From Promerops cafer (taxonomy: Eukaryota > Chordata > Aves > Passeriformes > Nectariniidae): a stretch of DNA of 64,000 bases. Every line of letters begins with the position of its first letter. The stretch's first letter is position 1. Below, piece by piece: positions 28,601-37,782 of the stretch. The notes beneath the pieces were generated by a model. It was not told the origin of the DNA. It saw only the letters and a list, made by a program, of their open reading frames with translations, and made no database searches. The position numbers and the translations under genes were made by a program. The DNA is taken from the NCBI GenBank assembly GCA_013398275.1, contig VZSE01005034.1:1508173-1572172 (forward strand). The letters are read 5' to 3'.

Positions 28601-29797
28601 TGGAGCACAGCATATGTCTTGGGGAGAGGGGGTGATGCCTGCCCCCCACCTATGCCACCCCCTGCCCTGAGCACATGCTCTCCATCTATTTCCAGAGAAG
28701 ATGAGGGCTCAGCTTGTGCCTGGCGTGGTATTGACTGTCTATCTGTGGTCAGCACAGCATCAGAGGCTTCAGAGAGCTTGGGTACTGCCAGGGGGATGTC
28801 AGTAGTGTGAGCCTGGTGCTGGCTCAGTGGGACACTGGGGGCTTGGGAAGATGCTGGGAAGGGGATCTTGCCAGCCATGCCAGGAAAACCCAGTTCTGCT
28901 CTAGTAGTAGAAACTTGCTCTGAAATGTGTCTAAGTGACTGATCCTTCATTATTTCCAGTAAGTGATTAATTAAGCTGGCCATTTTGTCCAGCTATAGTA
29001 ATACTCACCCTCAAAAAAAAGAGGAAGGAGAAAACCTTTTGTCTACCCAAAGCTGATTATAAATATTTCTGTTTTCCAGTGGACTAACATGTTTATGTTA
29101 GTGTTTACTAGATTAGCAGAAGGCTACAAGTAAAAGCCTCGTGTCTCAGAGGATGTAGTTCTACAATTTTCTCTTCACTGAGTAACAAAACTGATGGTTT
29201 GTTCCGGCTTTTTTTCTGTCTTTCTAACCTCAGGAACCTACTGGCATTGATTATCCTCCCATGGACTCGGCGGGCACCATCACCACCATCGTGGGGCCCA
29301 GCGCTTTCAGCATCCCCCACCCGATAAGGCAGAAGCTGTGCAGCAGCCTGGATGCTCCCCAGACCAGAGGCCACGACTGGCGCATGCTGGCCCACAAGCT
29401 GAAACTGGACAGGTGAGCAGGGCTGCCCATACATGGCCAGGCAGGGAAGCTCCTAGGGAGGAGGGTATGTGCAAAAAACATCCTGGTGACAGTCCCCCTG
29501 AAAGCACATGTACAGACTGGTCAGGCTGACTGCACAGGGGATGAGCACCTTGACAGCACCAACAACAGGGATGGATTGAAATAATATTAATTCAGGTAGT
29601 TTTCAACGAGTTTCCTTTTGGCTCATTGCAGGTACTTAAATTATTTTGCTACGAAATCAAGTCCCACCGGGGTGATCCTGGATCTCTGGGAAGCCCAGAA
29701 TTTCCCTGATGGCAACCTGAGCATGCTGGCAGCAGTTCTTGAAGAAATGGGAAGACACGAAACAGTTGTTTCTTTGGCAGCAGAAGGAAATTACTGA
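4412..29797 (+). CDS. UNC5C: UNC5C netrin receptor, nine 3' coding exons (partial gene)
   Basis: UNC5C is a single-pass membrane receptor for netrin-1 that mediates axon repulsion and acts as a dependence receptor. The coding exons seen are 4412-4603, 5838-6182, 8223-8310, 17764-17932, 19786-20019, 24990-25139, 25376-25540, 29234-29412 and 29632-29797. They join in phase to 1688 nt ending in TGA. This gives about 562 residues, roughly residue 370 to the C-terminus of a ~931-residue protein. In order they encode the transmembrane helix, juxtamembrane region, ZU5, UPA and death domain. The residues differ from human UNC5C only at scattered conservative positions, which separates it from UNC5A, B and D. 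The extracellular Ig and TSP1 exons lie upstream of the window. No frameshift or premature stop is seen. The convergent neighbour BMPR1B supports the assignment. Confidence 0.97.
4604..5837 (+). other. UNC5C: UNC5C intron, 1.2 kb
   Basis: Donor gttagt and acceptor tctctgcag bound it. I see nothing else in it. Confidence 0.9.
5838..6182 (+). CDS. UNC5C: UNC5C exon: juxtamembrane cytoplasmic region to ZU5 start
   Basis: This 345-nt exon (115 codons) runs from acceptor tctctgcag to donor gtaagt. It encodes the cytoplasmic linker, including LLAVPPDLTSAAAMYRGPVY, LHDVSDKIPMTNSPILDPLP and SLARQTDPSCTAFGTFNSLG. It ends at IPNS, just before the ZU5 core. Several tyrosines here (MYRGPVY, KVYNTS) correspond to the conserved juxtamembrane tyrosines of UNC5 receptors. 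Phase is 1 at both ends. Confidence 0.97.
6183..8222 (+). other. UNC5C: UNC5C intron, 2.0 kb
   Basis: Donor gtaagt and acceptor ttctgcag bound it. It contains the small tandem repeat at 7583-7640 and nothing else recognisable. Confidence 0.9.
7583..7640. repeat. Imperfect tandem repeat, core ttttcaaggttgaat
   Basis: The 15-mer ttttcaaggttgaat occurs at 7583-7597 and 7622-7636, with a related taaggttgaat between them (7607-7617). This is a small local duplication in a UNC5C intron, with no evident function. Confidence 0.75.
8223..8310 (+). CDS. UNC5C: UNC5C exon: ZU5 domain, first part
   Basis: This 88-nt exon encodes VSLLIPAGAVPQGRVYEMYL followed by TVHRKENM, the start of the ZU5 fold. The IPAGAxPxGxxYE signature typical of UNC5, ankyrin and ZO-1 ZU5 domains is present. 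The acceptor is ttctgttctgcag and the donor is gtaaaa. The last codon (Arg, ag|g) is completed in the exon at 17764, after a 9.4-kb intron. Confidence 0.96.
11300..11366. repeat. Degenerate (ACAT/GTAT)n low-complexity tract
   Basis: Alternating tatgt, acaca and gtata words (for example acacatatgtacacatgta) form a decayed microsatellite in the large UNC5C intron. The reading frames through it on both strands are artefacts of the repeat. Confidence 0.8.
11646..11706. repeat. Short tandem repeat with core aaggattaaat
   Basis: The core taaggattaaata appears three times, separated by A/T-rich linkers containing aataataatc or attaatc. It lies in the UNC5C ZU5 intron. Confidence 0.75.
11829..11897 (+). 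mobile_element. Possible ancient CR1-type or SINE tail remnant
   Basis: The words cttgatggaccactggtttt and gtgtggcagtttctgtgttc resemble the 3' tail shared by old amniote CR1-like elements and SINEs (gatggaccattggtctgac... ggcagttcttatgttc). Only about 70 bp are recognisable. This rests on memory of the consensus and was not aligned. Confidence 0.3.
16015..16533 (+). mobile_element. CR1 LINE, truncated 3' end
   Basis: The segment matches the well-known avian CR1 3' region: ctggagaagaggattctgag, taggctggatatcaggaaa, cacccagagggtggttgtgc, aggctccccagggaagtgg, and the tail ttggactcgatgatccttg followed by ggatattctaggattctgtg. It is 5'-truncated, as most CR1 copies are, and carries indels and substitutions, so it is old and inactive. 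It lies in sense orientation in the 9.4-kb UNC5C intron between the two ZU5 exons. The 5' edge is approximate; weak similarity may extend to about 15995. Confidence 0.9.
17764..17932 (+). CDS. UNC5C: UNC5C exon: ZU5 domain, second part
   Basis: This 169-nt exon follows acceptor tctcctcaccag and ends at donor gtgaga. It reads PPVEDSQTLLTPVVSCGPPG, then ALLTRPVILTMHHCAEPNTE and DWQIQLKHQAAQGPWE. This is the central ZU5 beta-sandwich. It closes in phase 0. Residues such as EPNTEDWQIQLKH differ slightly from the mammalian protein. Confidence 0.96.
17933..19785 (+). other. UNC5C: UNC5C intron, 1.9 kb, GC-richer
   Basis: Relatively GC-rich, with a CA/TG-type patch near 18790-18825. Many overlapping open frames on both strands reflect the base composition. 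No recognisable protein or element. Confidence 0.85.
19786..20019 (+). CDS. UNC5C: UNC5C exon: ZU5 end and UPA start
   Basis: This 234-nt, 78-codon exon in phase 0 begins DVVVVGEENFTTPCYIQLDP and ends YSIRVYCLDDTQDALK. It finishes ZU5 and starts the UPA domain (conserved in UNC5, PIDD and ankyrins). The acceptor ctctttctctcttag is strong. The donor is AAG|gtggtt, weak at positions +4 and +5. The protein join to the next exon (DALK|EVLQLE) fixes it as the used site. Confidence 0.96.
20020..24989 (+). other. UNC5C: UNC5C intron, 5.0 kb
   Basis: It contains an A run (21175-21189), a purine-rich patch near 22838-22865 and the TAAT cluster at 23804-23884. No gene or transposon is recognised. Confidence 0.85.
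23804..23884. promoter_or_regulatory. Candidate intronic regulatory element with TAAT motifs
   Basis: GTAATTG (23804-23810), GTAATCAGATAATTAG (23831-23846), ATCGAT (23848-23853) and GTAATTAG (23877-23884) cluster within 80 bp of the UNC5C intron between the exons at 19786 and 24990. The surroundings are more GC-rich, so the cluster stands out. The role is inferred. Confidence 0.25.
24990..25139 (+). CDS. UNC5C: UNC5C exon: UPA domain
   Basis: This 150-nt exon encodes 50 in-phase codons. It starts EVLQLEQQMGGQLLEEPKAL and continues through HNLRLSIHDIAHSLWKSKLL to AKYQ. It matches the UPA segment of UNC5C, which packs against the ZU5 and death domains in the closed, autoinhibited receptor (known for UNC5 family structures). 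Splice sites are atactgcag and gtgagc. Confidence 0.96.
25376..25540 (+). CDS. UNC5C: UNC5C exon: UPA domain end
   Basis: This 165-nt, phase-0 exon encodes 55 codons. It begins EIPFYHIWSGCQRNLHCTFT and ends GEGQIFQLNCSVSE. Acceptor is cctcctgcag and donor is gtaaat. It is separated from the previous exon by only 236 bp of intron. It completes the UPA domain and leads into the linker before the death domain. Confidence 0.96.
25541..29233 (+). other. UNC5C: UNC5C intron, 3.7 kb
   Basis: It lies between the UPA and death-domain exons. The 189-codon frame at 27529-28098 is not recognisable as a protein. An AT-rich patch near 26507-26600 has Sox-like AACAAT and TAAT words. Nothing else seen. Confidence 0.85.
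29234..29412 (+). CDS. UNC5C: UNC5C exon: death domain, first part
   Basis: This 179-nt exon begins with a variable linker (EPTGIDYPPMDSAGTITTIV) and then enters the death domain: AFSIPHPIRQKLCSSLDAPQ, RGHDWRMLAHKLKLD. The acceptor is tttctaacctcag and the donor is gtgagc. The final Arg codon is split, two bases here and one in the last exon. The linker YPPMDSAGT differs from the mammalian version, as expected for the least conserved part of the tail. Confidence 0.96.
29632..29797 (+). CDS. UNC5C: UNC5C last coding exon: death domain end and stop
   Basis: The coding part of the terminal exon reads YLNYFATKSSPTGVILDLWE, then AQNFPDGNLSMLAAVLEEMG and ends SLAAEGNY followed by TGA at 29795-29797. 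It completes the six-helix death domain used in pro-apoptotic signalling when netrin is absent. The human protein ends AEGQY, so the Q-to-N change at the penultimate residue is a minor species difference. The acceptor is ggctcattgcag. Confidence 0.96.
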
Positions 29798-32700
29798 TGC
29801 AGCCTTGGCATGACCAGCAAGGACAGACGCAGGGAGCGGTAATGCCCTGTTATTGCAAATGAGAATTGAAATGAAAACCCAGACCAATGAGTTACACAAG
29901 AGACGTTTCAGAGAAGAAAGCAAGCAAACAAACAAAAAAACCAGCCCTGACCTTCACACATGCTCTCCTTGTACATTATCACAGGATCAGAAAGAGATCA
30001 TGCAAAGTTGTACCTTGAAAATATAAATCAACCTAATGTTCCTCTCGGCTTGGCTGTACACTGCTTGGTACAGGTTTTTACAGTTTCCTAGGAAACGCTT
30101 TTTATTGCTATCCAGATATATGGATAAACTTTCTTAACAATCCCAGTTTCTATGGATGTTGTTTACATCAAATTCTGGACGGGGTAAGGAAACTGTCCAT
30201 GGCTCTTTATATTTTTTGTTTAAAGCCATTGTAGACAAGGCTATGGACAGTTTGTTGTGGCTATTTCAGCTTATTGGTTTCTGGTGAATTCAGATTTTGG
30301 CTACAATTCTGCACATTGGTTGTCTCACAATGATCCTCCTGTCATTGTTCTGTTTCCTAGACCCACTTGTAAAAAAAAAAAAAAAATCCTAGAAAATCAG
30401 GGTGTGCATCTGGAAAGCAGGTACCCTGGCTGGTAAGCAGGAACACACAAAATGTTCCCTTTCTTCCCCAAGGAAGTCCCACTGAACCTGTGTGGAAAAT
30501 AGCTCTAAGACAGTGGGGAATGAAGGATCTGAGTTAATTTTCAATTCACACCCTTTCCACCCCTTTGCTATATGAGGGGCCAGATATGCAATTCAGAGTG
30601 GTTGGAGGGGAGGGGGAGAAACCCAGAAAAAAATTTTAAAAAGAAGTTGCTGCGATAGTTATTTACTGATTAGTATCTAGTGCAAGGATTATAATGATTA
30701 TTACCATTATTACTTTATTTCTAATAGTCAGCAGCAGAATGAATAATTTCTGGTTTTATGGAACCTGTTGTCCCCTCCCTGAAGGTCTTTTAAGACATGT
30801 TCCTCTCTGTGCTGTATGTCCTTCCCTTTGTCATCGTACTCCTCCTCCAAAGTCCTCTGCCAGCCCACAGAGGCTGCTCACCTCATGTTAGCCTTGCTGT
30901 GCTCCATGCCCAGGGCCAAGGCAGCATGAACTGGTGACGCTTTGCTGGTCTTCACCCACCAAGTGTCTGACCCTGGCATGATTTGCACCACCCTGGTGCC
31001 TCCAGGTTGCTCCAAGAAGAAGTCCTGTCCGGAGGTGGCTGTTAACCAGAGGTGGCCTCCCAGTCCAAATACACACAGACCACTGGTTCCTGACCACAGG
31101 TGCAAGCATGTGGAGGCACTGACATCCAAGGTGGGCCTCCATAGCTTTTGCTTTGTTTTGTAGCATTCTAAGAGCCAGCAGCTCCTGTTAGTTCCCCACA
31201 GAGCTGCAGGGCTCACTGAAACCCACCACCTCCAGGAATGCTTACTGCGCCAGGGCTGCTGACATCCCAGCCCTCTGTTGGGTCACTTCCGTGTGAGATG
31301 CACTTGGCGGATCTCCACGGATATTCCCAGGCATTGCTGTAGCCAGGGAAGCCTGTGTTCCATGGGCCAGTGCCGGACAGTGGAGTGGTGAAGTTGAAAT
31401 CCTGTGTGCTGCAGTTTGCTGCCTCTGCTGCTCCTGCCACCACCACTGCCCGGGCAGGGCGGTGCAGTCCTCGATGGCTGGCCAGGGAACACTTGTCCCT
31501 CTACAGCCCTCACAAAACAGGTGAGGTGGGAGCTTTGCAAATGGAGCAAACCAAAAATGGTTGTCACTGCAAACATGTTTTGTTCTGTTCAGTGAAAATT
31601 CTGCCTTTGGTACATGACAGCACATAGGATTGCAGTAGTTTTACTGCCTGACTGGGGTGTCATTTATGTCTGGCACAGAAAGGCTTTCTGCCCCAACCTG
31701 GCCACTCCAGGTTTCCAGCCAGGCCCTGGTTACTGCTGTTGTGCACACATGCATGCCCCTGCCCACACGTGCATTAACATTCCATATGCTTCCCGAGACT
31801 GGAGTTAGCTTGTTCTCTTTTGTGGTTTTGGTTTTGCTTTCCCCAAGGCTTTCCAGATCGCACCTTTGAAGGTAACTGAAAATGTCATTGGTCAAAATGA
31901 AAAGAAAATTTCCTCTGACCTCTTTTTCCATTTGACATTTCCATAGGCTTGTCGCTTTTTGCTTATAATTTCTCAGCTCCCTGACCAGTGAGTTAGGTTT
32001 GATTGACCGCCAGGCAGCGAGCACAAAAAGTTCTCCTTGTAAGAGGTAACCAGGCAGTTTGCAAACCAGCATTTCAGTCAAAAATGGAGACCAGAGGACA
32101 TGCATTGTAACTTTCTGTGCAACATCTGTGTGCATTTCGCTTGTGTAAGCCCCACCTTCTCTTAATGTGGAGATGCCATGGGCATCCTCTCAATGAACAA
32201 CCATCTTCTTTTTCACCTTGGGCATCTGGTGAACCCTACTGCAATGCTAATGGAAATTTTGCTTTCAGCTTCTGGAGGGTTGGACTGCCCTTTCTCCACA
32301 CCTTTTACTTACCTTAGAGGGCTAAAATGGCTCTTAAAGGTAGGTCTTAGCTTTTCTTCCTGCCATGCCATCTTTAAGTGTAATCAGTTGTGTTTAGTTT
32401 GTGCTTCTTCACCTTTCCCATGTGTCCTTCCTTGACTCCTTTTCCAAGGCAGGTGCAGGAGCTGAACTGTGCTTTGACCCTTTGGCCTTTTCAGCTCAGT
32501 CTGTGTTGCTTGATCCCCAGGCTCTCTGGTGCTCCCCAGCTCTCAGTTTTCTCTAGGTGGGCAGCATGTGCACCCTTCTTACCAGGATCAGGGCCACAAA
32601 GTCTCTCATATTTATCTGTACTGCTGTGAGTTTGGCCAGCCCTCTGACCTGCATTCTGATGCCTTCTGCAAGAGAAACAACTTGCAGATTAACAACTTTC

Positions 32701-33291
32701 TCAGTGTTCTGGGGCATTTTCCTTTCACAGCATCACAGGAGAGAGGATTTATTGTGAGGAAAAATGCAGACTCTGATTAAGAGGAGCATCCGCAGAGGTG
32801 GCTGGAGGTCAAGAACGTAACCCTTCATCACTGAGCCTGACTTGGGCAGCAGCATGACTGTCACTGGGTGGTGAAGCTGCTGTTCTTCCACCCCGACTGC
32901 TCAGAAAGCACCTGCAATGCCCCGCTGCACTCACGGGCTGGATGGTTTCTCCAGCACTGGCTCCATCAGCCTTTGCAGGCTCCCAGCACAGCCCCTTGGG
33001 CTGCCTCAGCCCTGACAGCGCAGGGAGAAGCAGGGGAAGCTTCCTCCACAGTGCCACAGCCCATCTCAGAAGCTCTGCACCCATTCTTTGCCACTGCTGC
33101 TAACAGCAGCTCCCACCTCACCTCACTTCCCTGCATTAATTTTGCTCAGTTTTTTCTTTTTTTCTGGCAGGGTGTGCACTATGGGAGAGGGCTCTGGCTG
33201 GTGGTATTCACAGCAGCATCCCCATCCTGCTGCCCCAAGGAGAGCGGGCGGGAAGCAAGGGCAGCCAGATCGGCTCAGGATATTATTTTAG

Positions 33292-33859
33292 GTGGGAGAA
33301 AACCCAGCAGCAGTCCCTCTGCCTGGATTGCATGGACACAGTGCCATCTCGTGGGGCTGAGCCCCGGCTCCTTCCTGTCGCTGCCGCCACAGCAACGTCG
33401 CACGGGATAAAAGCTTCCTGTGACAAAGAGGTTTGGCAGGCAGAGCTGACTCTTAAAAGTTGTTGTAAGATTTTATGTCAGGTGAGCACATCTGCTTTAA
33501 GAGAAAAAAACAGCAAAAAAAAAAAAAAGGCTGCAGGCTTCTTATCCTCCAGTTATTACTATTTTTTAAAATGCTTTTCCTTTTAGTTGTTCACCTTTGG
33601 CTCTGTACTGGAGCAGTTTTGCTGCTCTTCACACCATCTCTTCATTACATGTTGATTGCTAGCGCTATAAATAGTATATATATTATATAAATATATATAT
33701 ATAATATCTACTGACTTCAAGGAAGACCTTTAATTTCCGAGTAAGAAACATTTATCGGAGGCAGTCCTTTTCACCTTATTTTTTTTCTTCAGTTCTTCCT
33801 GTATTGTGTTCTTGTGAAGGTGACTGTCAGTGTATAGGGTAAGTTCGGGGTTCGGTTGG
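33292..33859 (+). repeat. First copy of a near-identical 568-bp tandem segment (likely assembly artefact)
   Basis: The segment begins gtgggagaaaacccagcag and ends gttcggggttcggttgg. It recurs at 33861-34427 with three differences: G/A at 33503, one missing C before an A-run, and C/T at 33799. The copies are separated by one N. It lies inside the UNC5C 3'UTR. The flanking gap points to misjoined overlapping contig ends rather than a genomic duplication. Confidence 0.9.
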
Positions 33860-33860
33860 N

Positions 33861-34427
33861 GTGGGAGAAAACCCAGCAGCAGTCCCTCTGCCTGGATTGC
33901 ATGGACACAGTGCCATCTCGTGGGGCTGAGCCCCGGCTCCTTCCTGTCGCTGCCGCCACAGCAACGTCGCACGGGATAAAAGCTTCCTGTGACAAAGAGG
34001 TTTGGCAGGCAGAGCTGACTCTTAAAAGTTGTTGTAAGATTTTATGTCAGGTGAGCACATCTGCTTTAAGAAAAAAAAACAGAAAAAAAAAAAAAAGGCT
34101 GCAGGCTTCTTATCCTCCAGTTATTACTATTTTTTAAAATGCTTTTCCTTTTAGTTGTTCACCTTTGGCTCTGTACTGGAGCAGTTTTGCTGCTCTTCAC
34201 ACCATCTCTTCATTACATGTTGATTGCTAGCGCTATAAATAGTATATATATTATATAAATATATATATATAATATCTACTGACTTCAAGGAAGACCTTTA
34301 ATTTCCGAGTAAGAAACATTTATCGGAGGCAGTCCTTTTCACCTTATTTTTTTTCTTCAGTTCTTCTTGTATTGTGTTCTTGTGAAGGTGACTGTCAGTG
34401 TATAGGGTAAGTTCGGGGTTCGGTTGG
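33861..34427 (+). repeat. Second copy of the tandem segment, abutting the gap
   Basis: This is 567 bp, about 99.5% identical to the copy at 33292-33859 by eye. It ends at exactly the same base (ttcggttgg) immediately before the run of N. Both copies ending at one breakpoint, each next to N, is the hallmark of a contig end placed twice. Confidence 0.9.
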
Positions 34428-34626
34428 NNNNNNNNNNNNNNNNNNNNNNNNNNNNNNNNNNNNNNNNNNNNNNNNNNNNNNNNNNNNNNNNNNNNNNNNN
34501 NNNNNNNNNNNNNNNNNNNNNNNNNNNNNNNNNNNNNNNNNNNNNNNNNNNNNNNNNNNNNNNNNNNNNNNNNNNNNNNNNNNNNNNNNNNNNNNNNNNN
34601 NNNNNNNNNNNNNNNNNNNNNNNNNN
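34428..34626. other. Assembly gap (199 N)
   Basis: A run of N lies inside the UNC5C 3'UTR. A single N also sits at 33860. The real sequence between ttcggttgg and attgggagacc is unknown and the true gap size may differ. Confidence 0.99.
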
Positions 34627-36751
34627 ATTGGGAGACCAAGACTTTTTTCTGTCTCGCTGGCAGAAATGCAGACACCCATGAGACATGTTGGACTCTGCAA
34701 TACTTACAGAGCAAAACATGTCTGTTCCTTGGGTTTCCTGCTATTTCAGTTGCTTACATATAGAATAAATGTATTTACATGCTATAAGCCTGTCATTGTG
34801 GACAGTGTCCTAATGTCTTGTATTGCTACCTACAATAGTTTCTTTTTGGTTCTCCTTTTCTTCTTGTTTTGGGGGCAGGGGGCGTGGGGAAGGGAGGGGT
34901 GGGGGCCCTTAGACCCTTGTATGCTCTACCAAGTAGTTACCACAGCTCTGAGGTTAATTTTAAACACAATAATTTTGTTGAGGTTGGCTTGGGTTTTTTT
35001 TTATCTTGTTTCCAGGGCACTTTGTAAGCAATCTTACTGAGTGTTCAGAAGTCTTTTCAGGTAGTACTCTGGCGCTCACCTGGCCGTGAAGTAACTCACT
35101 GTTTGCAGGCTGGCTTGGTCAGTATCAGATGGTGCAAAGACACGAGTGGTTTGTGAATGGAAACCAAACCTTTGGCCCTTCTCCCACAAGGACTCCAGTG
35201 AGTTACTGACTTTGGGGTCACCACTGCAATCCATGCCTAGCTTGTGTGTGAAACCTTGAGCCCATAAAATGAGCTGCACTGCAGATTTTTAAATGCTGAA
35301 GCACATATCTCAGACATCCTTTGAAGTGGGACAGAAAGGCAAAGTAAGAGTGTGTGTGTACATACAGACAAAGAAGAAGGAGAAAACAAAGGACACTACC
35401 TGCTGGAGGATTTTAGCTCTCATGTTAGGTATGGGCATCCTCTTATTTTACCAACTTTTGCATGGGAAGGTAAAGGTCAAAATTCAGTGCTGTATCATCA
35501 CTGCAAGGTCAAACAGGCAGTATGTCAAAAGCCAACAGAGTAAAAACCGGCAAATAACTGGAATTGGACTTAAACTAAAGCCACAGAAATGAAGCCTCAA
35601 GTTTGGTAGGTCAGGCTCCTTGCTTAAATAGGAGCATTTAGTTTATTTACTTATTTGTCCTTTAAACTTATTTGTCCCTGCTCCCTGAAATCTGAAAATC
35701 CCTTATCTGAAAGTCCTTTGATAAACTGTCTGTACAAAATAAGCAACGATAATCCAGAGTTCCCACAAACCTCTATCCCAAATAGGTATTTCATGTTTTC
35801 TGTGGTGCTGGTTAAATGTACTTATTAGTGGTTCAGTCTCCTCAACTGCTGACAAGGAGATTAATTGCTATGTGTGCTGCATCCTGGGCCTGCCCTCTGC
35901 TCCCAAAGCATCCCATCATGGCAGGCGAGTAGCTTCGGGATGCCTGTGAGGAAGCAGGATGTAATCGGGAGGGTCCTCCCACAGCAGTGATGGGACAAGA
36001 GCCCCGAGATGAGAAAAGCTTGCACGGGCCCCAGAGCTGCTTTGGCTGCTGCCAGCTGGCTCTGGCTACCGCTTGTCAGTAAATTTGGGAGCTAGCACAA
36101 TACAAATAAAAAGCAAAATCGGTCTGGAAAGTAAACAAAATTAGGAAGGAGAGACAAAACACTCTTCTCCCTGCAGATTTTTCAAGGTACCTTGCAAAAA
36201 CACCCGAGCCGAGAGCCAATAACCCAGGGTGTGTGACACAGCTGAGACACAAAAGTTGTGGCATTTCTGTTTTCACACATCTGTGTGGTAGACTCTTTTT
36301 GCTAACACATGTTCTATTACTATTGAAGAGGAAAAAAATAAATAAAAGAGGGTATCTTCAGAACTTTCCAAAGCAAAGGAGGGCCCGTAGGAAAAGAAAC
36401 ATCTGTGTGACCCAGGTGTATCACATTTCTCCGTTCTCTTCCCGTGTCAGAGCTCTACTGGGGTTCGTGGGATTTGTTTTCTTTGCTATTCAGATCTGGA
36501 GAACTCTTTTGGTTTTGATTTCCCTATTGCTGTATCTTCTATGCAATTCCTTTTCTAAAGACTGACTTACTACAGGAGAAGTGCTAGCCATTGCATTATT
36601 TGTATTGCTGTACAGTGGAGGTGTGGTTTACTAGTTCTGAGTGTGCCTCTTACCCCCCCTCCCTTTTTCTCCTTCCCTCTGTTTGTAAATGCCTGCATTT
36701 ATTCTGTCAGCCTGACATGTACAAAGTGTAAGAAAGAATTTTTAAACAGGT

Positions 36752-36757
36752 AATAAA
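36752..36757 (+). terminator. UNC5C: Putative UNC5C distal poly(A) signal
   Basis: The motif AATAAA is followed within about 20 bp by a plausible cleavage zone and then a GT/T-rich stretch (tttgtgttcaattgtttag). The preceding sequence fits a 3'UTR end. Cleavage near 36770-36780 is inferred, not observed. Confidence 0.6.
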
Positions 36758-36779
36758 TTATATTTATAAGCAACTGGAA

Positions 36780-37755
36780 AAAAAATACACCACTACTTTG
36801 TGTTCAATTGTTTAGTTCCTGGAAGCTCGAAGTGGAGACTAGTATTTAGTTTCTTTTTTAAAAAAAAGAAAAAATCTCCTCAGAAGAAATGTTTCTGCAC
36901 GTAAGAACTGTGGGATTCAGTGGCATGCCAGGGACAATGTGCAGCAAGCACAGGGCTTTGTCACCTCGATGTGGCCAGGTCAAGGGGGCTGGAGAAATGC
37001 TGCTGGAGAATAACTGCAGTGCCACTGAGCACAGATGATCTGGGGCAAAGCAGGAAGGCTGCAGAGGCTGTGCAGCTGAAGGGAAAACTGCTATTATTTA
37101 CACATTTGTCTGAAAATAACCAGCAAGGCAATTAAACATTAGGAAACACTGAGCTGGATCTGCAACACAGCACTGCAGAAAGAGAACAGTGCTCCAGGTT
37201 TAAGTACCATTCACAGAAATACCTCACTAGATGTAGAGGTACATACCCCATGTCTCAGCATTAAGCAATGCCATTTTCAGCTGATGCTGGGTATTTAGGC
37301 TTAAACTTTTTCACCTGATACATGGGGCTGGGAATTCTAGCTTCAGTCTGTGCAGAGGTAACTCCTGTTCCTCTTGTGCTATTAAAAATAGTAGTCAAAA
37401 ATATTCATAGAGATGTAGCAGAATGGGGGAGGGGAGGGTGTCTAAAAAAAATATTATGCTAATGCTGAGTTCCTATAGATTTACATAATCAGCCACAAAA
37501 CACGAACAACTGCTCTATTAGTGATAACACTATTTTAATTACTATTTTTCTCTTCACTGACTTGTGAAAGGAGTGTTGCTTTTTTATGCCAGTGAAAACA
37601 TATGCAACATATTGCTGTTTACTTGTTTGCTTAGAGGAAAAAATATTATAAAAATAAAATAAATAAATTGAGGCATGGTCAAAATAATCTAGACAGGGAA
37701 CTGAAACAAAAAGATGGTGCTTTTCAAGCACATGAAAAGGAAATAGCAATCTCTG
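36780..37755. other. Intergenic spacer between convergent UNC5C and BMPR1B
   Basis: About 1 kb lies between the two inferred poly(A) sites. AT-rich in its distal part, with an A/T run near 37639-37668. No open frame or repeat of note. Its edges depend on the inferred cleavage sites. Confidence 0.6.
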
Positions 37756-37776
37756 TCATGGGGAGATTGAAACAAT

Positions 37777-37782
37777 TTTATT
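37777..37782 (-). terminator. BMPR1B: Putative BMPR1B distal poly(A) signal
   Basis: AATAAA on the - strand (TTTATT on +) lies at the end of the presumed 3'UTR. It is followed on the - strand by attgtttcaatctcc. The site was chosen because UTR length fits the mammalian gene. Other AATAAA motifs occur upstream, so this is one candidate among several. Confidence 0.5.

Larger units (their letters stand above)
29798..36775 (+). other. UNC5C: UNC5C 3' untranslated region
   Basis: No further splice-joined coding sequence follows the stop. The stretch reaches a canonical AATAAA at 36752-36757. The length is close to the very long 3'UTR known for mammalian UNC5C transcripts, once the assembly duplication and gap are discounted. 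It contains A-runs (30370-30386), an AT-rich tract near 33663-33706, a potential stem at 30190/30253, and other AATAAA motifs (for example near 34763 and 36085) that could give shorter isoforms. Open reading frames of 100-180 codons inside it are not recognisable proteins. The end position is inferred. Confidence 0.75.

Noticed and set aside
32868..33410. 180-codon open frame on the + strand
   Set aside because: It lies in the UNC5C 3'UTR and runs into the duplicated segment. Low-complexity Ser/Ala composition and no known domain.
34298..34763. Several open frames spanning the run of N
   Set aside because: They exist only because N codons are read as X; they carry no coding evidence.
37639..37668. 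AATAAA-like words on the + strand downstream of UNC5C
   Set aside because: They are part of an A/T run about 0.9 kb past a better-placed UNC5C poly(A) signal and lie within the BMPR1B-proximal spacer.
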